NCBI RefSeq assembly: GCF_002895435.1 | Contig: NZ_POYJ01000002.1 | Span: 744,001 to 808,000, forward strand | Length of the DNA stretch: 64,000 nucleotides | Reading direction: 5' to 3' | Source: Aquimarina sediminis | GTDB taxonomy: Bacteria; Bacteroidota; Bacteroidia; Flavobacteriales; Flavobacteriaceae | Shown: piece by piece, positions 10,045 through 18,777 of the stretch | How the letters are laid out: each line of letters opens with the position of its first letter | How positions within the stretch are numbered: position 1 is the stretch's first letter | Made by a program: the position numbers and the translations under genes | Notes under the pieces: generated by a model | What the model saw: the letters and a program-made list of their open reading frames with translations, nothing else | Told to the model about the DNA's origin: nothing | Databases searched by the model: none

Positions 10045-11445
10045 ATGAGTCAAAATAAACTTACTCGCCTATTTTCATATTTTAAAATTGCAATAACCGG
10101 AAAAGAACAAGAATTTACTTCGGGCAGTATTCGTAGAGCTGTTTTTATGCTTTCGGTACCAATGGTACTCGAAATGATGATGGAATCTGTATTTTTTCTT
10201 GTAGATGCGTACTATGTGTCCAGTCTCGGGGCTAATGCGATAGCTACTGTTGGGTTAACAGAATCAGTGCTTACGCTTGTGTATGCGATCGCCATTGGTT
10301 TAAGTATGGGAGTTACTGCTATTGTTGCGCGTAGAGCGGGAGAAAAAGATATAGACGGAGCCTCACAGACAGCAGTACAATCTATACTCTTAGGAATCGC
10401 TATTGCAACCCTAATAAGTATTTTCGGAATTATTTTTCCTAAAGAAATTTTGGGTCTAATGGGGGCAGAACCAGATCTTATCGCTGATGGATATGGTTAT
10501 ACTCAAGTACTCTTGGGAGGAAATGTTACCATCATGCTTTTGTTTTTAATTAACGCCGTATTTCGGGGTGCTGGTGATGCATCTGTAGCCATGCGCGTGT
10601 TGATATTTTCTAATGTATTAAATATAATTCTTGATCCAATTTTTATATTTGGATTTGGTCCTGTTCCTGCTTTTGGTGTTGAGGGAGCGGCTATTGCTAC
10701 TACAATTGGTAGAGGTAGTGCTGTGGTATTTCAATTGCTAATTCTTTTTTATGGTTGGAGTAAAATCAAGGTCGCTTTTAAGGATATTGTTTTTCGGGCT
10801 GAGATAATGCTTAATCTGATCAAAGTCTCTTTGGGAGGAATTGGGCAATTTATTATAGGAACATCAAGTTGGGTATTTCTGATGAGAATCATGGCAGAAT
10901 TCGGAAGCGAAGTGCTAGCTGGATACACCATAGCCATTAGAGTTTTGATGTTTACATTAATGCCTTCCTGGGGGATGAGTAATGCTGCAGCTACGCTGGT
11001 TGGGCAGAATTTAGGAGCTTCAAAACCAGAAAGAGCAGAAGAATCAGTGTGGAAAACCGGGAAGTATAATGCTTATTTTATGCTTATAGTATCGGTGTTC
11101 TATCTGTTGTTTGCAGAGGCAATCATAAAGGTATTTAGTGATGAGGCACTGATCATAGAATATGGAGCGCTAAGCTTGCGCGTGATTGCTGCAGGATATG
11201 TGTTCTATGCTTATGGGATGGTTATTATACAATCTTTTAATGGTGCAGGAGATACCAAAACACCTACTGTTATTAATTTCTTTTGTTTCTGGGTGTTTCA
11301 ATTACCATTTGCTTATTTGGCAGCTTTGGTTTTTGATTGGGGTGCGATGGGTGTGTTTTTGGCGATTACTTTTGCTGAGGTATTAATTGCTGTAATAGGA
11401 ATTATCTGGTTTAGAAAAGGAAAATGGAAAGAAGTAAAGGTGTAA
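10045..11445 (+). CDS. MATE family multidrug/Na+ antiporter
   Basis: 466 residues with twelve predicted hydrophobic segments. It shows the two-lobe repeat typical of MATE proteins (SIRRAVFMLSVPMVLEMMME ... GANAIATVGLTES in the first half, LGGIGQFIIG ... AATLVGQNLGASKPERAEES in the second). MATE proteins export organic cations in exchange for Na+ or H+. Monocistronic, followed by a strong terminator. The substrate is not predictable. Confidence 0.92.
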   Translation: MSQNKLTRLFSYFKIAITGKEQEFTSGSIRRAVFMLSVPMVLEMMMESVFFLVDAYYVSSLGANAIATVGLTESVLTLVYAIAIGLSMGVTAIVARRAGEKDIDGASQTAVQSILLGIAIATLISIFGIIFPKEILGLMGAEPDLIADGYGYTQVLLGGNVTIMLLFLINAVFRGAGDASVAMRVLIFSNVLNIILDPIFIFGFGPVPAFGVEGAAIATTIGRGSAVVFQLLILFYGWSKIKVAFKDIVFRAEIMLNLIKVSLGGIGQFIIGTSSWVFLMRIMAEFGSEVLAGYTIAIRVLMFTLMPSWGMSNAAATLVGQNLGASKPERAEESVWKTGKYNAYFMLIVSVFYLLFAEAIIKVFSDEALIIEYGALSLRVIAAGYVFYAYGMVIIQSFNGAGDTKTPTVINFFCFWVFQLPFAYLAALVFDWGAMGVFLAITFAEVLIAVIGIIWFRKGKWKEVKV

Positions 11446-11605
11446 AAGGTGGATTTTCTTTATACGATACGGTAGCGGCTATTTAAAATATTAAGCACGA
11501 AACCTTCTACAACACTTGTAGAAGCTATCTAAGGTATGATAATGAGCTTTACAATGGTTGAAGAGTCAATCTACACTGTAACAATTGCCTTTACATTACT
11601 TGCGG

Positions 11606-11695
11606 AAGGTCTTGTCGTACCAACAATTAGCTTTGCAACGCTTGCGGATGCTTTTGTCACTGCAACAAGACCTTGCGCAACCATTGCAGAGCTAA
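11606..11695. other. structured intergenic stretch with interleaved inverted repeats
   Basis: Two perfect or near-perfect inverted repeats interleave: AAGGTCTTGT (11606-11615) with ACAAGACCTT (11665-11674), and TTAGCTTTGCAA (11627-11638) with TTGCAGAGCTAA (11684-11695). No reading frame is convincing. It could be a decayed mobile repeat or an RNA with alternative folds. Confidence 0.4.
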
Positions 11696-11750
11696 TCTAG
11701 CCGACTACAAACGACTATATACTATTACGTCTATATCAAATGCTAAACAT

Positions 11751-11782
11751 AAAAGAGACTGCCTTTTCAGACAGTCTCTTTT
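11751..11782. terminator. bidirectional terminator
   Basis: AAAAGAGACTG (11751-11761) pairs with CAGTCTCTTTT (11772-11782) around a 10-base loop. It separates the MATE gene from the convergent beta-helix lipoprotein gene. Confidence 0.75.
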
Positions 11783-11829
11783 CAACATATATATTTCTAT
11801 AAAATCTTATAGTATCAATGTACTACTGG

Positions 11830-14052
11830 TTATAATCCAGAAGTCCAGCCATTTGCCCAATCAGGAGCAGCAGCTCCATTACCAGCACCTGTATTGTTTC
11901 CAACAGTAATAAATGCTTGATTAGCTCCAGCATAATCTGTTTGTACAAATCCAGCAGCAGGACTGTCAAATTGCATTGGATTGATAGAAAGGTCGTTGTT
12001 TTCGATTCGTACACCTGCCTCTGCATCAGTGCTTTTTACTTTTACACCAAGATCAACGCCGCTAGTGTAGAAATTTGTTATAGTGAAGTTTCCTCCTCCT
12101 TCTTTAAAATAAAGAGCTCCTTCGCCAACAGGTCCTACTACAGTAATGTTTGAAAGAGTAGTAGTGGTTACAGGAGTTGCATTACCATCATCGCCATTGT
12201 TAGATCCTTCGATACCTGCTTTCGCTCCACCTTTAATGTACCAGTTAGATCCGTTTCCTGCCCATCCATCAGCAAAATCAATAGAATCGTCTCCACTACC
12301 TATAGATACCAGGTATTTTCCTGTAACAGTTCCTCCAAAGAATTCGATACCATCATCACCACCGTTTAGAGACTGTACATACTCAAAAGTAGTACCAGAA
12401 CCAACACCAAATAGAGATACCCCGTTAAATTCTTTACTGTTAGAGAAAGTTGCCCCAGTATATTCTACTCTTAAATAGCGTATAGAACCAGAGTTGTCAG
12501 TGGCATTAGAACCCCCATAAATAAGGTCTGCAACTTCAGAAGTTACATTATTTCCTTTATTGGTAGGTGCATCACCACAGATTACTAATCCACCCCAATC
12601 ACCAGGAGCAGGAGTATTACTACCAGAAGTCATTACTACTGGGTTTGAAGAGGTACCGTTTATAAATATCTTACCACCCTTGGCTACCGCAATGTATGCA
12701 GCGGTACCACCAGTAGCTTTGATAGTCGTTCCGGCAGGAATGGTTAAAGAACCTCCGCTTTGAACAACAAATGCACTGGTTAGTAAATATTCGACATTAG
12801 CTTTTAAAGTAACATCTCCAGAAACTTCTCCAGCTAAGTTTTCTGTGCCTGCAGCACCACTATTATCAAGTCCTGTGGTCCACCCAGCAGCCCAATCAGG
12901 AGAAGCAGCACCATTTCCTGCACCAGAAGCAACACCTTCTGTATAGAAAGACTGATTAGTACCAGTGTAATCAGTAGCTTTAAGTCCAGCAGGAGCATTG
13001 GCAAACTGAATAGTAGTTATTTTTAAATCTCCGTTTTGGATACGTACAGCAGCTTCTGCATCAGTATCTTTTACCTTTATACCAAGATCAACATTACTGG
13101 TGTATAGGTTGGTAATAGTGAAGTTTCCTCCTCCTTCTTTAAAGAAAAGCGCTCCTTCGGTTACAGGTCCAACTACTGTTATGTTAGAAAGTGTTGTAGT
13201 AGTTACAGGAGTTGCATTTCCGTCATCTCCGTTATTAGATCCTTCGATACCTGCTTTGGCTCCACCAGCGATATACCAGTTAGATCCATTTCCTGCCCAT
13301 CCATCTGCAAAATCAATAGAGTCATCTCCACTACCGATAGATACCAGGTTATCTCCATCAACGGTTCCACCAAAAAACTCGATACCATCATCACCACCGT
13401 TGAAAGATTGTACATATTCAAAAGTAGTTCCTGAACCAACTCCAAAAAGAGATACCCCATTAAATTCTTTGCTGTTGGAGAAAGTTGCCCCCGTATATTC
13501 AACTCTTAAGTAACGCACAGAACCAGAGTTATCAGTAGTATTAGATCCTCCATAGATAAGGTCTGCAACTTCAGAAGTTACGTTGTTTCCTTTGTTGGTA
13601 GGTGCATCACCACAGATTACTAATCCACCCCAATCCCCGGGAGCAGGAGAAGTACTACCAGATGTCATTACAACCGGTGCTGCTGATGTTCCATTCACAA
13701 AGATTTTTGCACCACGCTCTACAGCGATATATGCTGAAGTTCCTCCTGTTGCTTTGATAACAGTTCCTGCAGGAATAGTTAAAGAAGTTCCTGATTTGAT
13801 AACATATGCTCCAGTAAGTTCGTATGCTATTGAAGCGTCTAGTGTAGTATCTTCAGTTATATCTCCTTTAAGAATTGCATTTGCCGCACATGGATCACAA
13901 GAACCACCGCAATCAACACCTGTCTCGTTTCCATTTTGGATTCCATCTGTACAGGATGATGCTCCTGATGGATTATCATCGTCACTACTACAGGATACAA
14001 TGCCTGCAAGCGTAGTGGCAGTAAGAATGAATGTAAAAAGAATTTTTCTCAT
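11830..14052 (-). CDS. surface lipoprotein with two tandem beta-helix domains
   Basis: 740 residues. Lipoprotein signal peptide with acceptor Cys21 (AGIVSCSSDDD); the Ser/Asp-rich run after the cysteine resembles the flavobacterial lipoprotein export signal for the cell surface. A Cys-rich linker follows (CTDGIQNGNETGVDCGG from residue 34). Then come two almost identical domains of about 345 residues, each with IPAGTxIKATGGT, GDWGGLVICGDAPTN, NGGDDGIEFFGGT and GSGDDSIDFADGW, the short-rung pattern of right-handed beta-helices. The DNA of the two copies is offset by 1035 bases. Lies 44 bases after the TonB receptor, presumably cotranscribed. A partner role as a surface substrate-binding protein, similar to SusD but not homologous, is inferred. 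Confidence 0.85.
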   Translation of the reverse strand: MRKILFTFILTATTLAGIVSCSSDDDNPSGASSCTDGIQNGNETGVDCGGSCDPCAANAILKGDITEDTTLDASIAYELTGAYVIKSGTSLTIPAGTVIKATGGTSAYIAVERGAKIFVNGTSAAPVVMTSGSTSPAPGDWGGLVICGDAPTNKGNNVTSEVADLIYGGSNTTDNSGSVRYLRVEYTGATFSNSKEFNGVSLFGVGSGTTFEYVQSFNGGDDGIEFFGGTVDGDNLVSIGSGDDSIDFADGWAGNGSNWYIAGGAKAGIEGSNNGDDGNATPVTTTTLSNITVVGPVTEGALFFKEGGGNFTITNLYTSNVDLGIKVKDTDAEAAVRIQNGDLKITTIQFANAPAGLKATDYTGTNQSFYTEGVASGAGNGAASPDWAAGWTTGLDNSGAAGTENLAGEVSGDVTLKANVEYLLTSAFVVQSGGSLTIPAGTTIKATGGTAAYIAVAKGGKIFINGTSSNPVVMTSGSNTPAPGDWGGLVICGDAPTNKGNNVTSEVADLIYGGSNATDNSGSIRYLRVEYTGATFSNSKEFNGVSLFGVGSGTTFEYVQSLNGGDDGIEFFGGTVTGKYLVSIGSGDDSIDFADGWAGNGSNWYIKGGAKAGIEGSNNGDDGNATPVTTTTLSNITVVGPVGEGALYFKEGGGNFTITNFYTSGVDLGVKVKSTDAEAGVRIENNDLSINPMQFDSPAAGFVQTDYAGANQAFITVGNNTGAGNGAAAPDWANGWTSGL

Positions 14053-14096
14053 TTTATTTTTGCTTTTTAATAGTTGTGAATAAAAATTGTTTGTTT

Positions 14097-16937
14097 TTAA
14101 AATTTATATGATAATGATAGTTTTAAGTCATATCCCTTTTTGTAGGACAGGACTGTAATGTCTTTTTCCTGAAAATTTAAATTAAGATCTGGATCATTGT
14201 TAAGTTCTCCGTCTACAGATTCCTGAAATCTTTCTATACTTGGATTCAGTAAGTTTTTGGCAGATAATCCCAGAGTTATGTTTTGAGTTAATTGAGCTTT
14301 TGCAATAAAATCTAGTGTAGGGACTCCTTTTTCTACGATGTTTCCTTTTCCAAAATTACCCAAGGCAAAAATTCGATCAGAGAAATAGTTGGCGGCAAGA
14401 GTCAACTGCATGTTTCTGTCTTTAGAAAAATCTTTATAGTAGCTTACATCTGCATTTGCAATAAGATCAGATGCTCCAGATATGCCGGTTTCTTCATATG
14501 TAGGGATAAAGCTTAGACCTGCTTCTTCTAATATTTTTTCACTATCCAGATCTTGGTTAGTAGTCATGTATGCGGCATTTATACCAGCAGTTAATGTGTT
14601 TTTTAAGGTAGTGTCTTCTTTGTCAATTTCGTTTTCAAATATTTTTTTTCTTGCTTCTATTTCAATTCCAAAAGCAGTGGCTTTTTCACCGGTATTTGCC
14701 CAGGTAATATCATTTGAAGCTGATTGGATAGTAATGGAGTTAATTGGGTTTTCGATAAATTTCCCAAAGATCCCTGCAGAAAGAATTTCGCTTGATTTTG
14801 GAAAGAACTCCCATTTTATATCAACATTGTAATCTGTAGAAAGAGACAGATTTTCATTACCAAAATAATCCTGATTAACTTGCTGAAATAAGAAAGGGGC
14901 TCTTTCTTTATACTGAGGAAGAGTGTATGTTTTACTGGCTGCAAATTTCAGATTTTGTCTTTCACTTAACTCGTATTTTAATGATAGTGCCGGTAGAATT
15001 TCAAAAGAATCTAATTCGTTACTATCCCCTTCTGGGTCCAATGAAGTTGACCATTCGATTGATTGATTGATTTGTTCCCCTCTTATTCCTGCTAGTATTG
15101 TTAATTTAGGAGAAAATGCATATTCAAAGTTTAAGAACCCAGCATGTATGTTCTGATCTCCTTTGTAGAATTGAGGATCAAGGGCATTTGGTACATCTAT
15201 GGTTCCTCTAAAAGTTCTTATTCTAAATAACCCATTGTTAAGATTTTCTTGATTAAAGTAGCCGTCTACATCATAGATATCTACTATAGGCTGAGGAATA
15301 GTATTGAAGATCTGAAAATTGAATTGTGTAGCTTCAAAATCTACATTTTTGACTCTTCCGCTATATCCAAGAGTTATCTTGCCATCAAACTTTCCTTCTT
15401 CGTTTTTCTTGAATTTGTAATCGAACTTTAGATTTCCAGCTACTTCTTCTTCTTTTAACTCAGAATAGAATCTGTGGTTATCTGAAGCTGCTGATACCAA
15501 ACGAAATGATCTTGGACCATCAGGTTCATTAGTTACTTCGGGTACTAGAGTAACCTGTCTTCGATTAGGTTCTGAGTTTTTAAGAAAGTTGTATGATCCT
15601 CCCCAATTAATTTCAAAGTTCTCTGCAATTTCATGGTCCCCTAATAATTGATGAGTGATAAGTGAGGTTCTTTCGAATACTGCTCTTTGTATAAAACCAC
15701 CTCCTTCAGAAGCATCATCCTCGATATCTATAATACCGTAAAATTCTTTTTGTTGCTCGCTAGAAGTATTAAGAAAAAGCACATTGTAGCTAATGGTATT
15801 GTTTTTATGCTTTAATCCAGCATTTCCCATCAAGGTAGTATTGGTATTATAGGCATAATTGAAATAATCAAAATCACTGTTTGCTATTGAGTTTACCGTA
15901 ACTCCTCCTCTTGATTTTCCTTCTCTATAGACATAGTTGTTATTGAAAGATCCAACACCAAACAGGCTTAGTTTTGTGTTTTCTCCAAAGACGTAGAATG
16001 AATCACCTCCTTTAATAGAAATACCAGAATTGATCGGTAAAGAAGTTTTTCTTCTATCCCAGCTAGTTGTAAAATTATAGTTACTTAGTGGAAATGCTGG
16101 TGGATTTATATCGTAGAATCCGCTATAATTGGGACCATCTGTTAAAAAGAAATCATCGACGCCTGTAGTTACAGTATTTACTCCTGTCTCGAGACCAATT
16201 TCCATAAATCCACTTCCTTTATAATCTTTGGAAGTAATATCAATATTTGCACCTGCAAAATCGCCATAATTCCTAACGTCATAGGTTTTGTCAATGCCAA
16301 TTGATTCGACAATATCAGTATTAAAAATTCCTAATTGTATATTTTTCTTAGAAGGATCATTAGATGGTAAAGGCAAACCATTAAGAGTAGTTACATTATA
16401 GCGATCACCCAAACCTCTTACAAATACATTACCCGAGCCTTCTTGTTTTGAAATCCCTGTTACTTTTGCGACTGCGGTAGCAACATCTCCAACACCTTTT
16501 TTTGATAGTTCTTCTGCTCCTATTGAAGTTTTTTGAGTTATTGCTTCTTTTTGCTCTAGTAAAAGAGCTTCTTCTCGCTCACGATTAGTTACCACTTTGA
16601 TAACTACTTCTTCTAGGGCTGCTGCTGTTGCTCCCATAGTTGCATTTACTACAGCAACTTTGTCGGCTTCTATGGTTACATTAGGAATTTCTACTGTCTG
16701 GTATCCTGTAAAACTAAATTCTATGGTGTATGTACCCGCAGGAACATCTGTAATCTCAAATAAACCATCAAAATCTGTCGAAGACCCCTTGGTTGTACCT
16801 CGTACTATTACATTGGCAAAAGGCAAGGGTTGATTGTTTGATTCTTTATCTAATAATTTCCCGGCAATTGTTCCGGTTTCCTGCGCACAAATAGCACCTA
16901 TAAAAAATAGTGCTATTACTGTAAATGTTTTTCTCAT
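14097..16937 (-). CDS. TonB-dependent receptor with carboxypeptidase-regulatory domain (copy 1)
   Basis: 946 residues: signal peptide (to about residue 19, ICAQ), an Ig-like carboxypeptidase-regulatory domain (about 22-110, GTIAGKLLDKESNNQPLPFA), a plug domain (about 150-260, KVTGISKQEGSGNVFVRGLG and GDFAGANIDI) and an outer-membrane beta-barrel ending in an aromatic residue (LSLSYKF). Such receptors import ligands with energy from TonB-ExbBD. It is closely related to the receptor at 18778-21576, and each is followed at the same distance by a beta-helix lipoprotein. The neighbouring phosphate genes make a phosphorus-related substrate possible but unproven. Confidence 0.92.
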   Translation of the reverse strand: MRKTFTVIALFFIGAICAQETGTIAGKLLDKESNNQPLPFANVIVRGTTKGSSTDFDGLFEITDVPAGTYTIEFSFTGYQTVEIPNVTIEADKVAVVNATMGATAAALEEVVIKVVTNREREEALLLEQKEAITQKTSIGAEELSKKGVGDVATAVAKVTGISKQEGSGNVFVRGLGDRYNVTTLNGLPLPSNDPSKKNIQLGIFNTDIVESIGIDKTYDVRNYGDFAGANIDITSKDYKGSGFMEIGLETGVNTVTTGVDDFFLTDGPNYSGFYDINPPAFPLSNYNFTTSWDRRKTSLPINSGISIKGGDSFYVFGENTKLSLFGVGSFNNNYVYREGKSRGGVTVNSIANSDFDYFNYAYNTNTTLMGNAGLKHKNNTISYNVLFLNTSSEQQKEFYGIIDIEDDASEGGGFIQRAVFERTSLITHQLLGDHEIAENFEINWGGSYNFLKNSEPNRRQVTLVPEVTNEPDGPRSFRLVSAASDNHRFYSELKEEEVAGNLKFDYKFKKNEEGKFDGKITLGYSGRVKNVDFEATQFNFQIFNTIPQPIVDIYDVDGYFNQENLNNGLFRIRTFRGTIDVPNALDPQFYKGDQNIHAGFLNFEYAFSPKLTILAGIRGEQINQSIEWSTSLDPEGDSNELDSFEILPALSLKYELSERQNLKFAASKTYTLPQYKERAPFLFQQVNQDYFGNENLSLSTDYNVDIKWEFFPKSSEILSAGIFGKFIENPINSITIQSASNDITWANTGEKATAFGIEIEARKKIFENEIDKEDTTLKNTLTAGINAAYMTTNQDLDSEKILEEAGLSFIPTYEETGISGASDLIANADVSYYKDFSKDRNMQLTLAANYFSDRIFALGNFGKGNIVEKGVPTLDFIAKAQLTQNITLGLSAKNLLNPSIERFQESVDGELNNDPDLNLNFQEKDITVLSYKKGYDLKLSLSYKF

Positions 16938-17222
16938 TATATATTTTCAAAATCTGATACAAATAAATACGGTTTTACAGTAATTGGGTTTACCCCACCA
17001 TTATGGTTAGTTTAAGGGATTGTGATGTAGGAAATTTCTATAGGAAGAAAAAAAACGTTGTGTTTTATAACTAATTTTGAAGCCAGATCTATGGTGGAAA
17101 AACCGTGCTAATGATTTGGAAAATGTGGGTTTGTAAAAACAATTACTTGAAAATTAATACTGGCTTTTGTTAGAGAATAATAGTCAGTAACTACAAAAAA
17201 TCTTCTTTTTATAAATTATTAG

Positions 17223-17244
17223 ATAATTGTTACGCTAAGGTTAA
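17223..17244 (-). promoter_or_regulatory. weak Pho-box-like direct repeat
   Basis: Two contiguous 11-base units, read on the minus strand TTAACCTTAGC then GTAACAATTAT, with the GTAAC/TTAAC core in 11-base phase. It is 286 bases before receptor copy 1 and the second unit is degenerate, so this is a weak call. Apart from this and the terminator at 17384, I see nothing in 16938-17432. Confidence 0.3.
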
Positions 17245-17383
17245 TGTGTGCTAATCTATATAAATGATCTTAACATAGGGGTAAAATACGATTGGCTAAA
17301 ACGAGTATCCAGGAAGTATTTTTTTTAAGCTAAACGGGTTTAATTCTATCGTAGAAATACTAGGTTTGGGGGTACAATAAAAA

Positions 17384-17406
17384 AAGCCTGGTGGTTAACC
17401 AGGCTT
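17384..17406 (-). terminator. terminator of beta-helix gene copy 2
   Basis: AAGCCTGGT (17384-17392) pairs with ACCAGGCTT (17398-17406). On the minus strand the stem is followed by a run of T. Confidence 0.8.
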
Positions 17407-17432
17407 AAGCGTTTACATATAGATTGATCTTG

Positions 17433-18734
17433 TTATTGACGTGTCCAGTCTGAAGTCCAGGTATCACTTTCTTGTAATGCTCCTGCATAGTTGGCAGCAT
17501 CAAAGAATGCACCAAGAGTAGATGGATCAAAATTATCTACTCCATCAGCAGCAGTAGTGTATTCATAAGTTCCTCTAAATCCTGTAATCTCAAAACCAGT
17601 AGGTATAGCCGTTCCCGAAGGGTCCAAAGAATAGTTATTGAAAGAAGCAAAATCTGAAAGATCTACAGTTGCTGTTCCATCGCTAACATCAAAAGAGTTT
17701 GCATTATCTATGATCGAATTACGAATAGTAAGTTCATTGTTGTTAAGATTTGTAAATGTTTGATCGTCATTTAACTCAATACCTTTTGCAAAACCTTTGA
17801 TAATCATGTTGTAAATACTCACTTTGGTACCTCTTCTAAAAAGGATTCCTTTGTTTTTTCCATCTCCATCTTCTGCGCCGATAAGTGTAATATTTGATAG
17901 AGTTGGGTTTGAAAAAGGAGCTGCTGCATTATTTGATTTTAGGTTATCGGCTTCAATTCCTCTATCTCCGGCAGTAGTCGTTTGTTGTGCAATCCAGAAC
18001 TGTCCGTTTCCTATCCATCCATCTGTCCAGTCAAAAGAATCATCACCAGCACCTGATACTATGGCATATTTAAGATTTACGGTTCCTCCAAAAAATTCTA
18101 TACCATCATCATTACCATTAAAAGCTTGGATGTACTCTAAAGTAGTTCCGTTTCCAACACCGTATAGAGATAATCCGTTGTACTCTGCATCGGCGTTAAT
18201 TTTTCCACCTGTATATTCTAGTCGTACATAGCGTAGTACTCCAGAAGAGTCAGTAGCATCAGTACCACCATAAGTAAGGTTGGCAACTTCTGTAGTAGCT
18301 GTAACACCTCTATTTATTGGCGCTTTACCTGCTAATAGAAGTCCTCCCCAATCTCCTGGGTTGGGTGTAGATTTGTTAGAAGTAAATACGATAGGTTGTG
18401 CAGCCGTTCCTTCTGCTATAATTTTGGCTCCTTGCTCTATGGCTAAGTATGCAAATACACCACCAGTGTTTCCGGCTACGATTCTGGTCCCTGCTTCGAT
18501 AGTTAATGTTACTCCATCTACTACAGAAACTCCTCCTTTTAATTCATATACTTCACTAGAGATCAATGTACGACTTTCGGTAATTTTACCCTCCAATGTT
18601 ATAGTTCCAGACGTTTCTCCTGTATTTCCTTCATTGATAGTAATGTCACCAATGTTATCTTCTTGCACAGTACATGCACTAAGTAAAGCTGCTGCACCGA
18701 TTAATATTCCCTTAAATAAATTTCTAGTTTTCAT
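17433..18734 (-). CDS. beta-helix surface lipoprotein, single domain
   Basis: 433 residues from the ATG at 18734. The longer frame from 18824 would overlap the receptor gene and hide the lipoprotein signal. Lipobox LLSACTVQEDN gives the acceptor Cys, followed by acidic residues. One beta-helix domain with the same landmarks as the 740-residue protein: NPGDWGGLLLAGKAPINRG, GNDDGIEFFGGT, GAGDDSFDWTDGW and GILFRRGT. It starts 43 bases after the stop of receptor copy 2, matching the 44-base gap in the other cassette, so the pair behaves as a duplicated unit. The ligand is unknown. Confidence 0.85.
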   Translation of the reverse strand: MKTRNLFKGILIGAAALLSACTVQEDNIGDITINEGNTGETSGTITLEGKITESRTLISSEVYELKGGVSVVDGVTLTIEAGTRIVAGNTGGVFAYLAIEQGAKIIAEGTAAQPIVFTSNKSTPNPGDWGGLLLAGKAPINRGVTATTEVANLTYGGTDATDSSGVLRYVRLEYTGGKINADAEYNGLSLYGVGNGTTLEYIQAFNGNDDGIEFFGGTVNLKYAIVSGAGDDSFDWTDGWIGNGQFWIAQQTTTAGDRGIEADNLKSNNAAAPFSNPTLSNITLIGAEDGDGKNKGILFRRGTKVSIYNMIIKGFAKGIELNDDQTFTNLNNNELTIRNSIIDNANSFDVSDGTATVDLSDFASFNNYSLDPSGTAIPTGFEITGFRGTYEYTTAADGVDNFDPSTLGAFFDAANYAGALQESDTWTSDWTRQ

Positions 18735-18777
18735 CTTTATATAATGATTAATTTTTAGTTGCGTTTTTTGTTTATTA

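Noticed and set aside
12146..13513. Long frames opposite the beta-helix lipoprotein gene
   Set aside because: They mirror the repeated codons of the real gene (proline- and serine-rich shadow) and repeat with its 1035-bp duplication. No start signals.
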